Positions 48,729-59,693 of a stretch of DNA of 64,000 nt are shown one piece after another; within the stretch, counting starts at the first letter, position 1; each line of letters opens with the position of its first letter. The notes beneath the pieces are model-generated. The model did not search any database. It was not told the DNA's origin and saw only the letters and a list, made by a program, of their open reading frames with translations. The stretch covers positions 52,396,001 through 52,460,000 of the forward strand of contig NC_077240.1 of the NCBI RefSeq assembly GCF_947179165.1. The letters run 5' to 3'. Source of the DNA: Solanum dulcamara (Eukaryota > Streptophyta > Magnoliopsida > Solanales > Solanaceae). The position numbers and the translations under genes were made by a program.

Positions 48729-49865
48729 TACATCGGAAGAATCCTCTAACTCCTAACAAGTCTGAAGGGCATAAAATTTATTTTGGCGCTGAACACCACT
48801 CGAAGTAGTAGCACGCTAATCTGGACAACCAGTAGCCTAAGTATGAGTCGAAGGCCTAACACCACTCCTACACTTCTTTCCCTTATAACCCAAATTTCCA
48901 CATATATAGCACACATCCGATCCCGCTAAACATTCTTCCTCGGGGGTTCTTCCACATTTCTTTCATAGAGGGATGACTTGACCACTCACAGCTCCTCCTT
49001 GTGCCTTAGGATTAGGAACCTTATCCTTATCAAATTTTAGAGTTGGAGTGTTTTAGGAAGTTGGGCCAGAATACCTTTGACGAAACTAAGGACGAACACC
49101 ATTCTTGGACTTACCATGAGAGTAATTACCACCATCAGTTCGAGCCCTCTTGGACTCTCTTCTAGACCTCTTCTTTAGCCTTCCCTCCTTAATTTACTTA
49201 GTATGTATCATAAGCCTCTAAGTATCCATCTCTTTGATAAGCATCGCAGTTTACACTCTTTGAATACCTAATCGGACACACCCAAAACAAACTTGCTCAT
49301 ACAAGACCTTAGATTAGTGACTATGAGCGGATCATATTTGGACAAATTTGTAAACTTGAGGGCATACTCCCTCACACTTATGTTACCTTGGAATAAATTG
49401 ATGAACTCTTGCACCTTAGCCTCTCTCAACTCCAAAGGAAAGAACTGGCCAAGAAAAGCACCATTGAATTCATCCTAATCAATCTCTCTATCTTTCATCC
49501 TTACATTAGTCATACCAAACATCAGCAACCCCTAAGAATTGATACACCATCAAGTCCTCTTTTTCCACTGGGCTAACACCCATGATGTCGACAATCTTAC
49601 TAATAACCTCCATGAACTCTTGTGGATCCCTATCAACCTTAGAGCCATGAAACTCGGGAAGGTTCATATAGGTAAAATCACAAACACAGCTAGCCATCGT
49701 ACCCATATTTGGGTTTACGGGAGCTACCACCTCTTAATTTACTTTAGCCGCCATGTCCTAAGCAAGAACATAGAAAGCAGCTTGAAACTCTACATGAGAC
49801 ACTTGTTCTTTCAAAGGGTCATTTTGAGCTTGTTCCTCCTCCTCAAAATTCCTTCTTAGAGGCAT
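48729..49865 (-). pseudogene. gag of element B
   Basis: The start ATG at 49863-49865 gives MPLRRNFEEEEQAQND, which suits gag of this family. Stops follow within about 45 codons. The frame goes on as VVAPVNPNMGTM, FTYMNLPEFHGSKVDRDPQE, FMEVISKIVDIMGVSPVEK, the capsid-like N-terminal region. The nucleocapsid part near 48840-49000 contains remains of zinc knuckles (cca-cat-flanked Cys codons), too damaged to count. Gag would form the particle. Confidence 0.78.
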
Positions 49866-50083
49866 ATTTCTGAAATTGCAAAGAGAAAGCATTAGAGGAT
49901 AAAGGCTTAGAGTTCAACTCTATCACATGATGAGATCATGAAAGAAGTGATGATTTTACTAAGATGTCTCACAGCCTCCCATTTATAGACGTGGCGCGCT
50001 TCACACTGATGAACAAGACTCTATTTTGCACGGCATGTTAGACTCTCTAGGACACTTTAAACGTTGTGCTTTAATATCAAGTT
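49866..50083 (-). promoter_or_regulatory. 5' leader and PBS of element B
   Basis: Shares GACGTGGCGCGCTTCACACT and TCTAGGACACTT with the leaders of element A. Beside the LTR (about 50066-50080) the minus strand reads TTGATATTAAAGCAC, a mutated initiator-Met PBS. Confidence 0.7.
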
Positions 50084-50480
50084 TGTCATGACCCAAGTTA
50101 GACCCTATATGCGACACGGCGATCTGAATCTCGAGGACCCCAACCAAGCCTCTTAGCATATCATTCATGAGAATACATATTGTAAGTAAAGAAATAAAGC
50201 AAGATATATACGTAAAAATAAAGTATCAATAAAGGATAATAAGTTTCAAACTCAGAATGAAAGACAACATAGACTCTATAACATCCAACATGCCTATATT
50301 AAGTAGGTGGGGGCATAAGACAAGCTCTTAGCTCATCCATGACAACATAAGAAGGTCATAAAAGACAAAAGGGAAATAAAATATCTCTTCCTCAAACCAT
50401 GAGGATTCACCACAATGAAATTAGAATCTCAACTCTACTCACGAATAGGATGTGCGCGATGATCGTTCATCCCTACATTA
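50084..50480 (-). repeat. Element B 5' LTR, first 400 bp
   Basis: Starts TGTCATGACCCAAGTTAG and follows the 3' LTR (41253 onward) to a CCCTACATTA near 50480, where an LTR in opposite orientation begins. The remainder is not in the window. Confidence 0.8.
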
Positions 50481-51164
50481 TTTTAAGACCCAAAAAGTTG
50501 AAAAGTCAAAAAAGTGAGGTTCAAAGGAAGTTTCCTAGAAAATCCCAGCTTTTGGCATCAGGTGGCCCTTCACAAGACTATCCACAACCTGCATGCTCTT
50601 CATGAGCCATAGAGAGTATCTGTGAAGATCACCAAGTAAAGGGGAATAGCTGGAAGAGGGAAAATAGATGGCTTCACTTCCCATGGCATGAACCACGAGA
50701 TGTGGTATGGTCTGTGAAGTCCAACTCCTCAATCCCTTATTCAGAATGCCTACCACGGGAAGGCACCATAAGCTGTGGTGAGTACCAAGTGCAGTGATGG
50801 CCTCCGTAGTGGTCATCTCTCAGAACCCCTATTTCCCCGAGTTTAAGTCCATCACCACGTCCACCACCACTGGCCGTGGTAAGTTTCAAAGACCACGGTG
50901 GATGCCCGTCCAAGTGTTGAATTCAGTTTAAGTTAAGGGTAGTTTGGTCATTCTCCAAGTTTTCAATAATGAATATGGACGGTTTTTGAGAGTTTATTCT
51001 AACCTATCCTTACCCTTTTATTCTCACCCTAACACTCTAAATAAAAATCTTCTCTCTAAAAGTGTGTTCTCCAAGTCTCCTTCTTCCTCAAGTAAATTCT
51101 AAGGATTCCTTCAAGGTCAAGCTTCAATTGTCTAGAATTTTATGGATTCTAAAGGTCAAGGTAT

Positions 51165-53282
51165 TGTCACGACCCGACCTAGGTCTTAGTCATAGCACGG
51201 TGATCGAAACTCCAAAGGGCTCCAACCTAGCCTCTTGTATATATCATAAGCATACATAAGGTAAAGTAAAAGCGGAAACATCATAAGAGAGTCTAAACCA
51301 TAAATAGAAATTGAGGAATGTCACATAACAACATGGACTCGAAATATTTGTCCAACTAGATGCCTCTACTCATGAGCATGGGTGGGGGATAAGATATGTC
51401 CCTAGCTTACCCTCAATATGAAATATAACAAAGGTCTTTGAAAATATTAACCAACTCGATGACTAGTCCCTGATAGATGAGGACTCACCACAGACATCAC
51501 CGATAGAAAGGCTTAACTAGCCACGTAGAGGAATATGATCTTCAACCTCAACCCCTACATTATGAGACAATGTAGGTAAAAATTAGGTATTAGTACATTG
51601 GAATGTACTATGTATGTAGGCAATGAAATGCATAGAAAACCATGTTTGTACAAATGACCATTTTAACTAGCATGATAAGAGAAGTAGTAAAAATCATAAG
51701 TAGTCTTTAAGAAGGATCAATGCATAATAAATCAGAAGAGTATAAAGTTAAAGATAGGATTAGTCATTTAGAACATCAAAGGCCATACATATATGGGATA
51801 GGAACCATAACCAACAATAAAACTATGCGAGCTATAACATGGAATCCCAATGTTACCCCTACATCGGAGGAAAGGGGGAGACTACTTGCCAAGGTAGACT
51901 CCTACATGCCTAAGTAGATCCACTAAGTGGTTATGTGAATTGGGTACTCACCTCTAGTTCTTAGACTCGGGTACTCACCCCCAAGCCTTGATATTTTGGG
52001 TACTCACCTCTTAGAGATTTGGGTATTTGCCTCTAATCCCTTTGTTCCTACAGGGGCACGTAGTTATGAGATAAGAGACTTTATATAAGAACCCCACATT
52101 TTGAGTCCCCACCTCAAGTCCACATTTGGTGCTAAGTCAAATCCCACATAATACATATATAGCTTAGAAATCATAATTTCATATATCATAGTCATCATCA
52201 TAGGTTTGAAATCATAGAGTAGTTCATTTTCATAACATAAGTGCAATGCGGGTATTGTCTTTCCACATTACCAATCATACATACATAAACATATCATAAT
52301 TGAAATACATAATCTTAATTCATACTTTGAAAATTCATGACCATAGCTTGTACTTGAAATTAGGGTAAGACATGAATGCATGATCAATTGACTTCAAAAA
52401 TCATGAAATTGACTTGAAAACATGCATGATCATAAACTTTATTTCATCCCATACATAATTCATATAGATAATATCATTAAGAAGTATAATTGAAAATACT
52501 CATATTTTACATCATAAACCCTAGAAATCAAAAATAGGAGAATTCATGAAAAAACTCTTCAATTTCATGCAATAACCATTAATTTATATCAAAATAGACT
52601 CATGATCATACTTTGAATCATAATTCATGCAATAGGAATAGAGATCATAGAACCCATAAAATATCATACTTTAATTTGATAAAAAAAGTTGAGAAATTGA
52701 TTGGGCTTCATGGATGAAAGAATCCATGAATCAATACCCACATACCTTAAATGAGAACACCAATTACTTTGGAAGAATTTGAGAGTTTTGATGGAGAGAT
52801 TGAGTGAATATACTTGAAGTCTTCAATAGAGTCCTTGAGAGTCTTTTGTAGAGAGAGAAATATTTGAGTAGGTGAATTGTAGAAGAATGAATAGAATTAG
52901 AGGTTTAGATCAATTTATAGAGTTGAATTAGGTCCTAAAAACGTCTAGGTTAATTGGATAACAATTTGGGAAACATCTAAAGTGCCGTTGTTAAAAACTA
53001 ATTTCGGCCAAAAATCCATTGCCAGGTCCGCGACCCGGAGGCAAGCAAGTCCGCGATGCGCACTTATCGTGCACCTTACTGGTTTGCGTAGTTCCTTGAG
53101 AAATCTATCTTTCAATCTATGGGTCCTAAAAATCCACCAAAACTATTTTTCTACAAGTTTTGACCCCCTGATTGATATTTTGAACTCAAATTTTTCAAAA
53201 AGATTAAGGATAATGCATTACATGAGCGGACTAATCCCAAGGAATTCTTAAGATACTTGTGAGCATTTTGATGGATGTTACA
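51165..53282 (-). repeat. Solo LTR (family C, copy 2) with TSD GGTAT
   Basis: Starts TGTCACGACCCGACCTAG and ends ATGGATGTTACA. GGTAT is duplicated exactly (51160-51164 and 53283-53287), and joining the flanks restores LTR B'. Length is 2118 bp. It is similar to LTR D in the first 90 bases. Confidence 0.92.
51941..52041. repeat. Short tandem repeat in solo LTR C2
   Basis: Four imperfect units of about 24-32 bp built on TTGGGTACTCACCTCTTAG. It lies in the same part of the LTR as the CTCTAAGGAATCAAGCCTC repeat of LTR A, so this zone is prone to repeat expansion in several families. Confidence 0.75.
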
Positions 53283-54014
53283 GGTATGTGAGAATTCATT
53301 CTTGGGCCCTTTCATCCATGGAATCCCAAAGATTTCTTCTCAATTCTCTTATGATTTCTTCTTCTAAAATCTCTAATTTCATTATTTGTATTGGGTCTTC
53401 TTAATCATGATAAATTTCAATGCTATTATCCTAATTATACATAATTCACATTACATTGAATGATTTCACAATGAACTTCAAAGACCTATGCTATATGCTA
53501 ATTTCAAGTAAGCTTTATGAGTTATATCATGATTTTCAAGTTGTTTTAATAAAAACTTTATGAATGATGTTCAAAGATGCTTTAAGTAAAAAAATTATGA
53601 ATGATGGTCAATGCTGCTATAAGCAAAGAAATTATGGTGCAAAAAGGACAATTCTTGCACAATCAAGCTAAAGAGGTAATAAGGACAATTCTCACCAACT
53701 TATGGATTTTTATGAATCAACCAAGTTAATGAGCTATTCTCATGATTTTACTATAATTATTATAGATGAGCTATTCTTATGTTATGTTTATAAATATGGA
53801 TTGATATCTATTATTATCTTTCCTAATGATGTTAATCACTATGTTATCATGAAAGTTCCATTGAGATAAAGACTTAGCACTGAGAGGACTTTAAGGTTGG
53901 GTTCAGTTCGGCAGCCATTATAGAAACCTTTAGTCCCTTAAAACATTGCCAGATTAGATATAAGGATGCCAATATGGAGAAGCTAGTATATCCACATATA
54001 GCAAAGTTAAAGAG

Positions 54015-57000
54015 TGTCACAGCCTGACCTAGGGACTGGTCATAACACGGCAATCGAAACTCCAAAGCGCTCCAACCAAGCCTCTTGACATATTATAAGC
54101 ATGTATAAGGTAAGGTAAAGCAGAAATAATATAAGAAAGAGTCTAAAACATTAATCATAAAGGAGATTGCAAACTCGATTACATACGCTCTACATCATTT
54201 ATCCAACATATGACTCGACTACTCAAGAAGGGAGGGGGCTAAGACATGTCCCTACCCCAGCCTCTACATGAATATAAAAAAGTCTTTGGAATGAAATAAA
54301 TTCATAACTCTCCCTCGATGGATGAGGACTCAAATCTTCACTGGATGGAAACTCTACTAGCCACGTGTGGAAATGTGATCCTCGGCCCCTATATTATGAG
54401 ACAATGTAGGCAACATTATGTGTTAGTACGTTGAATGTACTAAGTATGTGGGTATGCCATGCAATATAAATCATAGGAAGATCAATTAATATACATGATA
54501 AAGAGGATTAGTAAAGTCATGAAAAAACCATAATGATCAAAGCATTTAAGAAACATAGTTAAAATCATAAAAGAACATAAACAGAAAATACATATGTGGG
54601 ATATAACCATAACCAAAAATAAGACCATGCGAGCGACAACATGGAATCCCAATGTCTCCCCATACAATGGAAAATGAGAAATCTATTTGCCAAGGTAGAC
54701 TCTACCCCGCTAGGCGGGTTATTTACATATGTTATATGTGGATCCACTAGCTACACCATATAGGCAAATCCTACGGTGACACATAGTTATGAGGAAAGAC
54801 ACTTTATATAAGGACCCCGTAGGTTAATCCCCCACCTCAAGTCATCATTCGATGCTAAGTTGTATCCCACGGAATACATAGCATAGTAATCATACTTAAC
54901 ATATATCATAACTTATTCATAAACTTCATAATTCAAAGATTAGCTCATTTTTATGTCATACTGAAAATGTGAGTATAAGTCTTTCAACATTACAATATCA
55001 TACTAGCATAATTCATGTCATTAGGTTCCTAGATCCAAAAACTTGTTATGCACACCCTACCAATTTTCATTAGCTGGAACCTCTGGAAAAACAGATTCTC
55101 AACCAAATATGGGAATAAAAACTCTAGTGTTTCAAGGGTTAAATTTCTGATTATCAAGGAAACTACTCAGCTCTTCAACACAGTCTACCTTATCTGGATT
55201 GGCCTAATAAGTTGAGGGACTTGTCAATTATGATGAAAAGATGCCAATGTGATGTAAAGGTCACTACAGTTACCTGAACTAAACTTATCAATAGTTGGTA
55301 TAAACTGAACACTGATGGTAGTGCACTACAAAATGCTGGTAATATTGGTGGCGAGGGATACTGAGAAATTAATAGGGCCAGCTGATAAATGCCTTCTCTA
55401 TCTCTCTTGGATTTGGAACCAACAACCAGGCAGAGATTTTGGCAGCAGCTTATAGAGTTTATTGGTGTACTCAACATGGCTACAAATAGGTAATTTTGGA
55501 GGTGTATTTTGAGATACTTACTAGATGGATCAGCTTCAAAGCTACACCACCTTAGAACCTACAACAAGACATTTAAGAGCTTCATCAGAATATTAGACAG
55601 TTGGAGCATTTTTGATGCAAACACATCTTTAGAGAGGCCAATGGTACTGCTGACTGCTTATCCAAGTAGAGCCATGGGTCTGACATGATATAACATTTCT
55701 ATATCCAACAACAACTTATGATAGCAGCCAAAGGTATGTAATTCTTAGAGAAATTGGGAATTGTAAATTTCAGAAGGAAGAAATTGAAGAGAATTAAGAA
55801 ACCTCCTTGAATATTTTGAAGTTTCATGTAGCCTCACTTGATATGGAAGTTATCTGTATCTCCTTTTGATTGTCATATTCTTTTCAATTTGGTTATGTTC
55901 ATTGATATATAGTTACTTTGAATAGGCTTAGACTTAGGACTTTTTATTTTTTCTTACTTTGTAAGGGGAGAGTGTCCCTTATTTATGCATTTCCTAGATA
56001 CTTTGTATTTGAGAGAAGTTCTCTCTTCTTAGGTATGTAGTATTTAGGTTTCTTTCCTAGAATTGGGGACAAGCTGACTAACCTTAGTAGGTTAGTCGAC
56101 TTATGTACCACTATAGGATCAGAGGTAAGGTTTATGTTCCCCTTCTTATACTTTTGTATTTTATTTATGTTAAGGCTTGGGGTGTATGGCTCAACCCCTG
56201 AACGCCACAAGGGATGAGATACTTGGGTTAGGTCTGTTTGATAAAAAAAAGTCACCTATCTTCATAACATTCATGAAATTCATAACTTGAACATAATTTT
56301 AATCCATGATCATAATTCATACTTGAAATTAGGGTGAAACGTGAACACATAGTAAATTTGATTGAAACCATGAAATACTTGAAAATTATTGAACTTCATA
56401 ATCATGATTCATGTAAATAACCATTGAAATTAGCTTGATGAATAGGCATTCATAATTTAATTAAAATCATGCAATTAATGTAAAATCATGCTTATAATGA
56501 TCATTGATAATTATTAACGACGTAATTGAAACAGCCCAACACAATTTATTAAAATTAGAGTTTTGAAGTAATGAAATTTCAAGATGATTTTGGGGAAAAC
56601 CATGGGACTCCATCGATCCCCATATATCTTGGTGAATTTTCCTTGGAATTGAGAGAAGAAGACTTTTTCTTGAAGAAACCCTAGCCAAAACCTTGATGAA
56701 TAAGATAATCTCTTGAAGGAACCTTGAGAGAGAAGTCTTAAAGTTGTTTGGGAGTTAATGAGGGAAAAGAATAGACTTAGGAATATTTAGGACAATTGCA
56801 TAATGAATCTATTCCCATAAACGTCCACATACATTAATTAAAGAATAGGGAATGACCGAAATACCCTTCATTTAAATGAAAAACTAAGACTACACGGATG
56901 ACCCATCACGGTTCATGATCCTCACCATGGACCATGGTGGTGTCCATGAGGTTACACTTGATTATTTTGAAAAAAGGTCTCGAAAGAGGGGGTGCCACCA

Positions 57001-57425
57001 TGGGACACACCACGGACCATGGTGATTGACTTGATCTTGAATCTTGGGGTTGCAGGGAAGAGTTTCAGAACTTCTTCCCCAATGACCTTCACGGTCCATG
57101 GAGGTCATTATAGTTCGTGAATCATGAGCGAAGTGTAGGACCTACAGGAGGGTCTACTGGAGCGACCACCATGGTTCGTGAAGGGCAACACAATCCGTAG
57201 TGGTGAGGTATGGTCCCTGCCTTGGGAAAATCTTCAGAGGGTCTCAGAGAGTGGTCACCACGGTGGGAACCACAGCTCGTGGTGCTCACTATGTCCCGTG
57301 GCCCCTTTCCTATAGAACTAAGTTTCAGAATGCCCACCATAGTGGTTCTCCACGAGTTATAGTGATGAATACGATCCGTGATGGCCTTGGTGACCAGCCA
57401 AACATGAATTCAAAACATCTTGATA
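54015..57425 (-). repeat. Element D 3' LTR, with a LINE inserted
   Basis: Starts TGTCACAGCCTGACCTAG at 54015 and is close to solo LTR C2 at first. It is interrupted by a LINE end (about 55040-56250), then carries a U3 rich in CCATGG words (56920-57390, including CACCATGGACCATGGTG). The usual CTTACA end and PPT are missing: the sequence passes near 57425 straight into element D 3' non-coding sequence, so a small deletion removed the junction. Confidence 0.75.
55040..56250 (+). mobile_element. 5'-truncated LINE 3' end with RNase H domain and poly(A)
   Basis: A plus frame from 55048 reads FISWNLWKNRFSTKYGNK and VSRVKFLIIKETTQL, the segment before RNase H in plant L1-type ORF2. After a stop it continues SWYKLNTDGSALQNAGNIGG (first RNase H Asp at 55314-55316), AFSISLGFGTNNQAEILAAA and ends EANGTADCLSK. 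A frameshift and several stops interrupt it. About 590 bp of 3' UTR end in eight A residues at 56243-56250. The left boundary is approximate. The flanks (gtcattagg, gtcacctat) are only a weak match, so the TSD is unproven. The RT and endonuclease are absent, as expected for a truncated copy. Confidence 0.82.
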
Positions 57426-57556
57426 ATGCATAAAATATGAAATCTTTAATCTCAAACTAAAATATGACTTTAAAACTTATTTCATGAACATGAATGCAAA
57501 TTAAACCACGAGAACAACTGAAATACATGATTTGGGTTAACTGAATCATAAAGGAA

Positions 57557-59131
57557 CTAAATACCTCTAATAGGCACGGAACGAATAAGATGAGGATATC
57601 AGGACATCATATCGGCTTTGGCTTCTGATATAGCACCTTCAACCTATTGTTTCCTCCATAACACTTTAATTGAAGCTATTTCTCTGTTTCCCAACTTTCT
57701 AACCTACCGGTCCAGGATTTTGACAAGAACCTCCTCATATAAAAGACTCTCTTTAACTTTAATATTGTCTAATGGCAGAATGGATCTAGGATCACCAACA
57801 GACTTCCTAAACAAAGACATATGGAACACCGGATGCACTGGCGCCAAATCAGAAGGCAAATCCAACTCATAAGCCAACTTACCAATCCGCCTCAAAATCT
57901 GATATGGGTCAACATAGAAGGGACTTAACTTTCCTTTCTTACAAAAATATATCACACCCTTCATGGGTAAAATTTTCAAGTAAACCCAATCATTAAACTC
58001 AAATTCAAGTTCCCTTCTTCTCATATCTGAATAAGACTTTTTCTGGCTTTGGATTGTTTTCAATCTTTCTCTAATGAGTCTAACCTTTTCCATAGCCTCA
58101 ATTACCAATTGGGTCCTATCAAAGAAACTTCACCTACTTCGAACCAACCGATAGGGGACCTACACAACCTACCATACAAAGCCTTAAATGGAGCCATCTC
58201 AATGCTAGATTGATAACTGTTATTATAGGCAAACTCTATCAATGGCAAATGGTCATCCCAATTTCCTTTAAAATCAATAATGAATTCTCTCAACATATCC
58301 TCTAATGTATGGATGTTACGCTCGGCCTGACCAACCATCTGTGGGTGAAAAGTGTACTAAGATTAACCTTAGTACCAAGACCCTTTTGAAAGAATCTCCA
58401 AAATTAGAATGTAAACTGAGTACCTCAATTTGAAATGATAGACAATGGAACACCATGAAGCTTAAACAACTCTAGAATATATATCCTAGCATAGTCCTTT
58501 GCTGAATATGAAGTCCTCACTGGGAGAAAATGAGCTGACTTAGTCATTCGGTCAACAATCACCCAAATGAAATCATGTTGCCTATGAGTACGAGGAGAAC
58601 CTGTAACGAAGTCCATATTCAAGGCTTCCCACTTCCAAGTAGGAATTTCAATGTCTTGATCCAAACCTCCCAGTTTTTGATGCTTAACTTTTACTTGTTG
58701 GCAATTAGGACACTTAGATACAAATTTCGCAATATCCCTCTTCATGTCATTCCACCAATACACTTCTCTCAAATATCTATACATCTTTGTGGAACAGGGA
58801 TGAATAGTGTACTGTGAACTATGGGACTCGAACAATATCATGTTTTTCAAGCCATCAACATTCAGAGTACACAATCGGCCTTGATATCTCAAAACACCGT
58901 TCCCTCTTGGGAAAAAGCCCATATGGATTTTTTGGCCATCGCTTTCTACAATTCAACAAAAATGGGATCACTATCTTGCTAAGCCTTTACATTTACCATA
59001 AGAGACGATTCAGAACAATTTTGCACAATAACATAACCATCTTTGGATTCAACAAATCAAACACCCAAGAGGGCTAATATATGCACATCCCGAACTATCT
59101 TTTTCTTTTTATACTCAATATAAGTAACACT
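57557..59131 (-). pseudogene. Integrase with chromodomain of element D
   Basis: Read right to left: a zinc-binding region (FESHSSQYTIH, KCPNCQQVK), the first catalytic Asp in MDFVTGSP, DFIWVIVDRMTKSAHFLPVR, then PLSIISN and a stop. In the family this is SIISDRG, so the second catalytic Asp is Asn. Then GQAERNIHTLEDMLREFIID, DDHLPLIEFAYNNSYQSSIE (third catalytic region), SPIGWFEVGEVSLIGP, LKILPMKGVIYFCKKGKL, DPYQILRRIGKLAYELDLP and VHPVFHMSLFRKS. The tail IASIKVLWRKQ and EAKADMM is a chromodomain remnant ending about 57557. It has more intact integrase than element B but several stops. Solo LTR H separates it from RNase H. Confidence 0.88.
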
Positions 59132-59574
59132 TGTTACACCCCGTACTCTTGAGCTCGGAACGTCTTCTTAAGTTCCTTAGACACTATCATGTGAGCCGTA
59201 TAAGCTACAACACTATCAAACAACTCTAAGGAAAGAAGATTGTGATACCTCGCGAGAAGGGAGGTTGGAGATAGAGTCATAAGAATCCGGAAAGAGTTGG
59301 AGGCTAAGAAATGAGTCGTAGGACTCTATTTGCCTACGTAAGACACTAAGTTAAGAGTCTTATACACTTAAGTTGCTTAAGGATATATCAAGCTTACGTA
59401 GTACGGATTACATAGGCTCTTAAAGTGAGACGAAATTACGAACCCGCGAGGAAGGGAAAAAGACGACGCGTGGCAACCAATGGAGGAGCGACACATGGCA
59501 TCACCTCAAGAAAGCAGGTGATGCACCTACTTAGGGTCAAGTAGGTGATGCAGCTGCTTGGGGAGGTGGACCCC

Positions 59575-59693
59575 GCTGCCACGTGGCAGCCCCTAATTGG
59601 CAGCATGACACGGTGGCCAATCATGGCTTGACACGTGTCATCCTTAGGGGCTGACATGTGTCACCCCTTGGGACCACATATATGTATGTATAT
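59575..59693 (+). promoter_or_regulatory. G-box palindromes and TATA box in solo LTR H
   Basis: GCTGCCACGTGGCAGC (59575-59590) is a perfect 16-bp palindrome around CACGTG. TGACACGTGTCA (59629-59640) is a perfect 12-bp palindrome. ACATATATGTATGTATATTA (59677 onward) is a TATA-like stretch. The arrangement matches the U3 of element G. Confidence 0.55.

Larger units (their letters stand above)
41253..50480 (-). mobile_element. Element B: minus-strand Ty3/gypsy chromovirus
   Basis: 3' LTR at 41253-43382, PPT, integrase with chromodomain, RNase H, RT, protease and gag in the expected order on the minus strand, leader, PBS, and the start of the 5' LTR at 50084. A solo LTR (43408-45600) sits between the PPT and pol. 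The 5' LTR is interrupted near 50481 by an inverted copy of the same LTR family. All genes are damaged, so it is a fossil. Confidence 0.88.
50481..54014 (+). repeat. Inverted LTR of the B family (B'), interrupted
   Basis: From about 50481 (TTTTAAGACCCAAAAAGTTG) the sequence is the reverse complement of LTR B read from its U3 end: CCATGG-type words, then GGTCATTCTCCAAGTTTTC, and after the insert at 51165-53282, GGGTCTTCTTAATCATGA and further. It reaches the equivalent of about 41985 in LTR B and is then cut by element D at 54015. The last roughly 730 bp are missing. No PBS or interior is seen, so it may be a solo LTR or the end of an element whose rest lies past the window. Confidence 0.78.

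Noticed and set aside
55015..56262. Target-site duplication of the LINE
   Set aside because: The flanking words gtcattagg and gtcacctat share only GTCA plus scattered bases. This is not enough to call.
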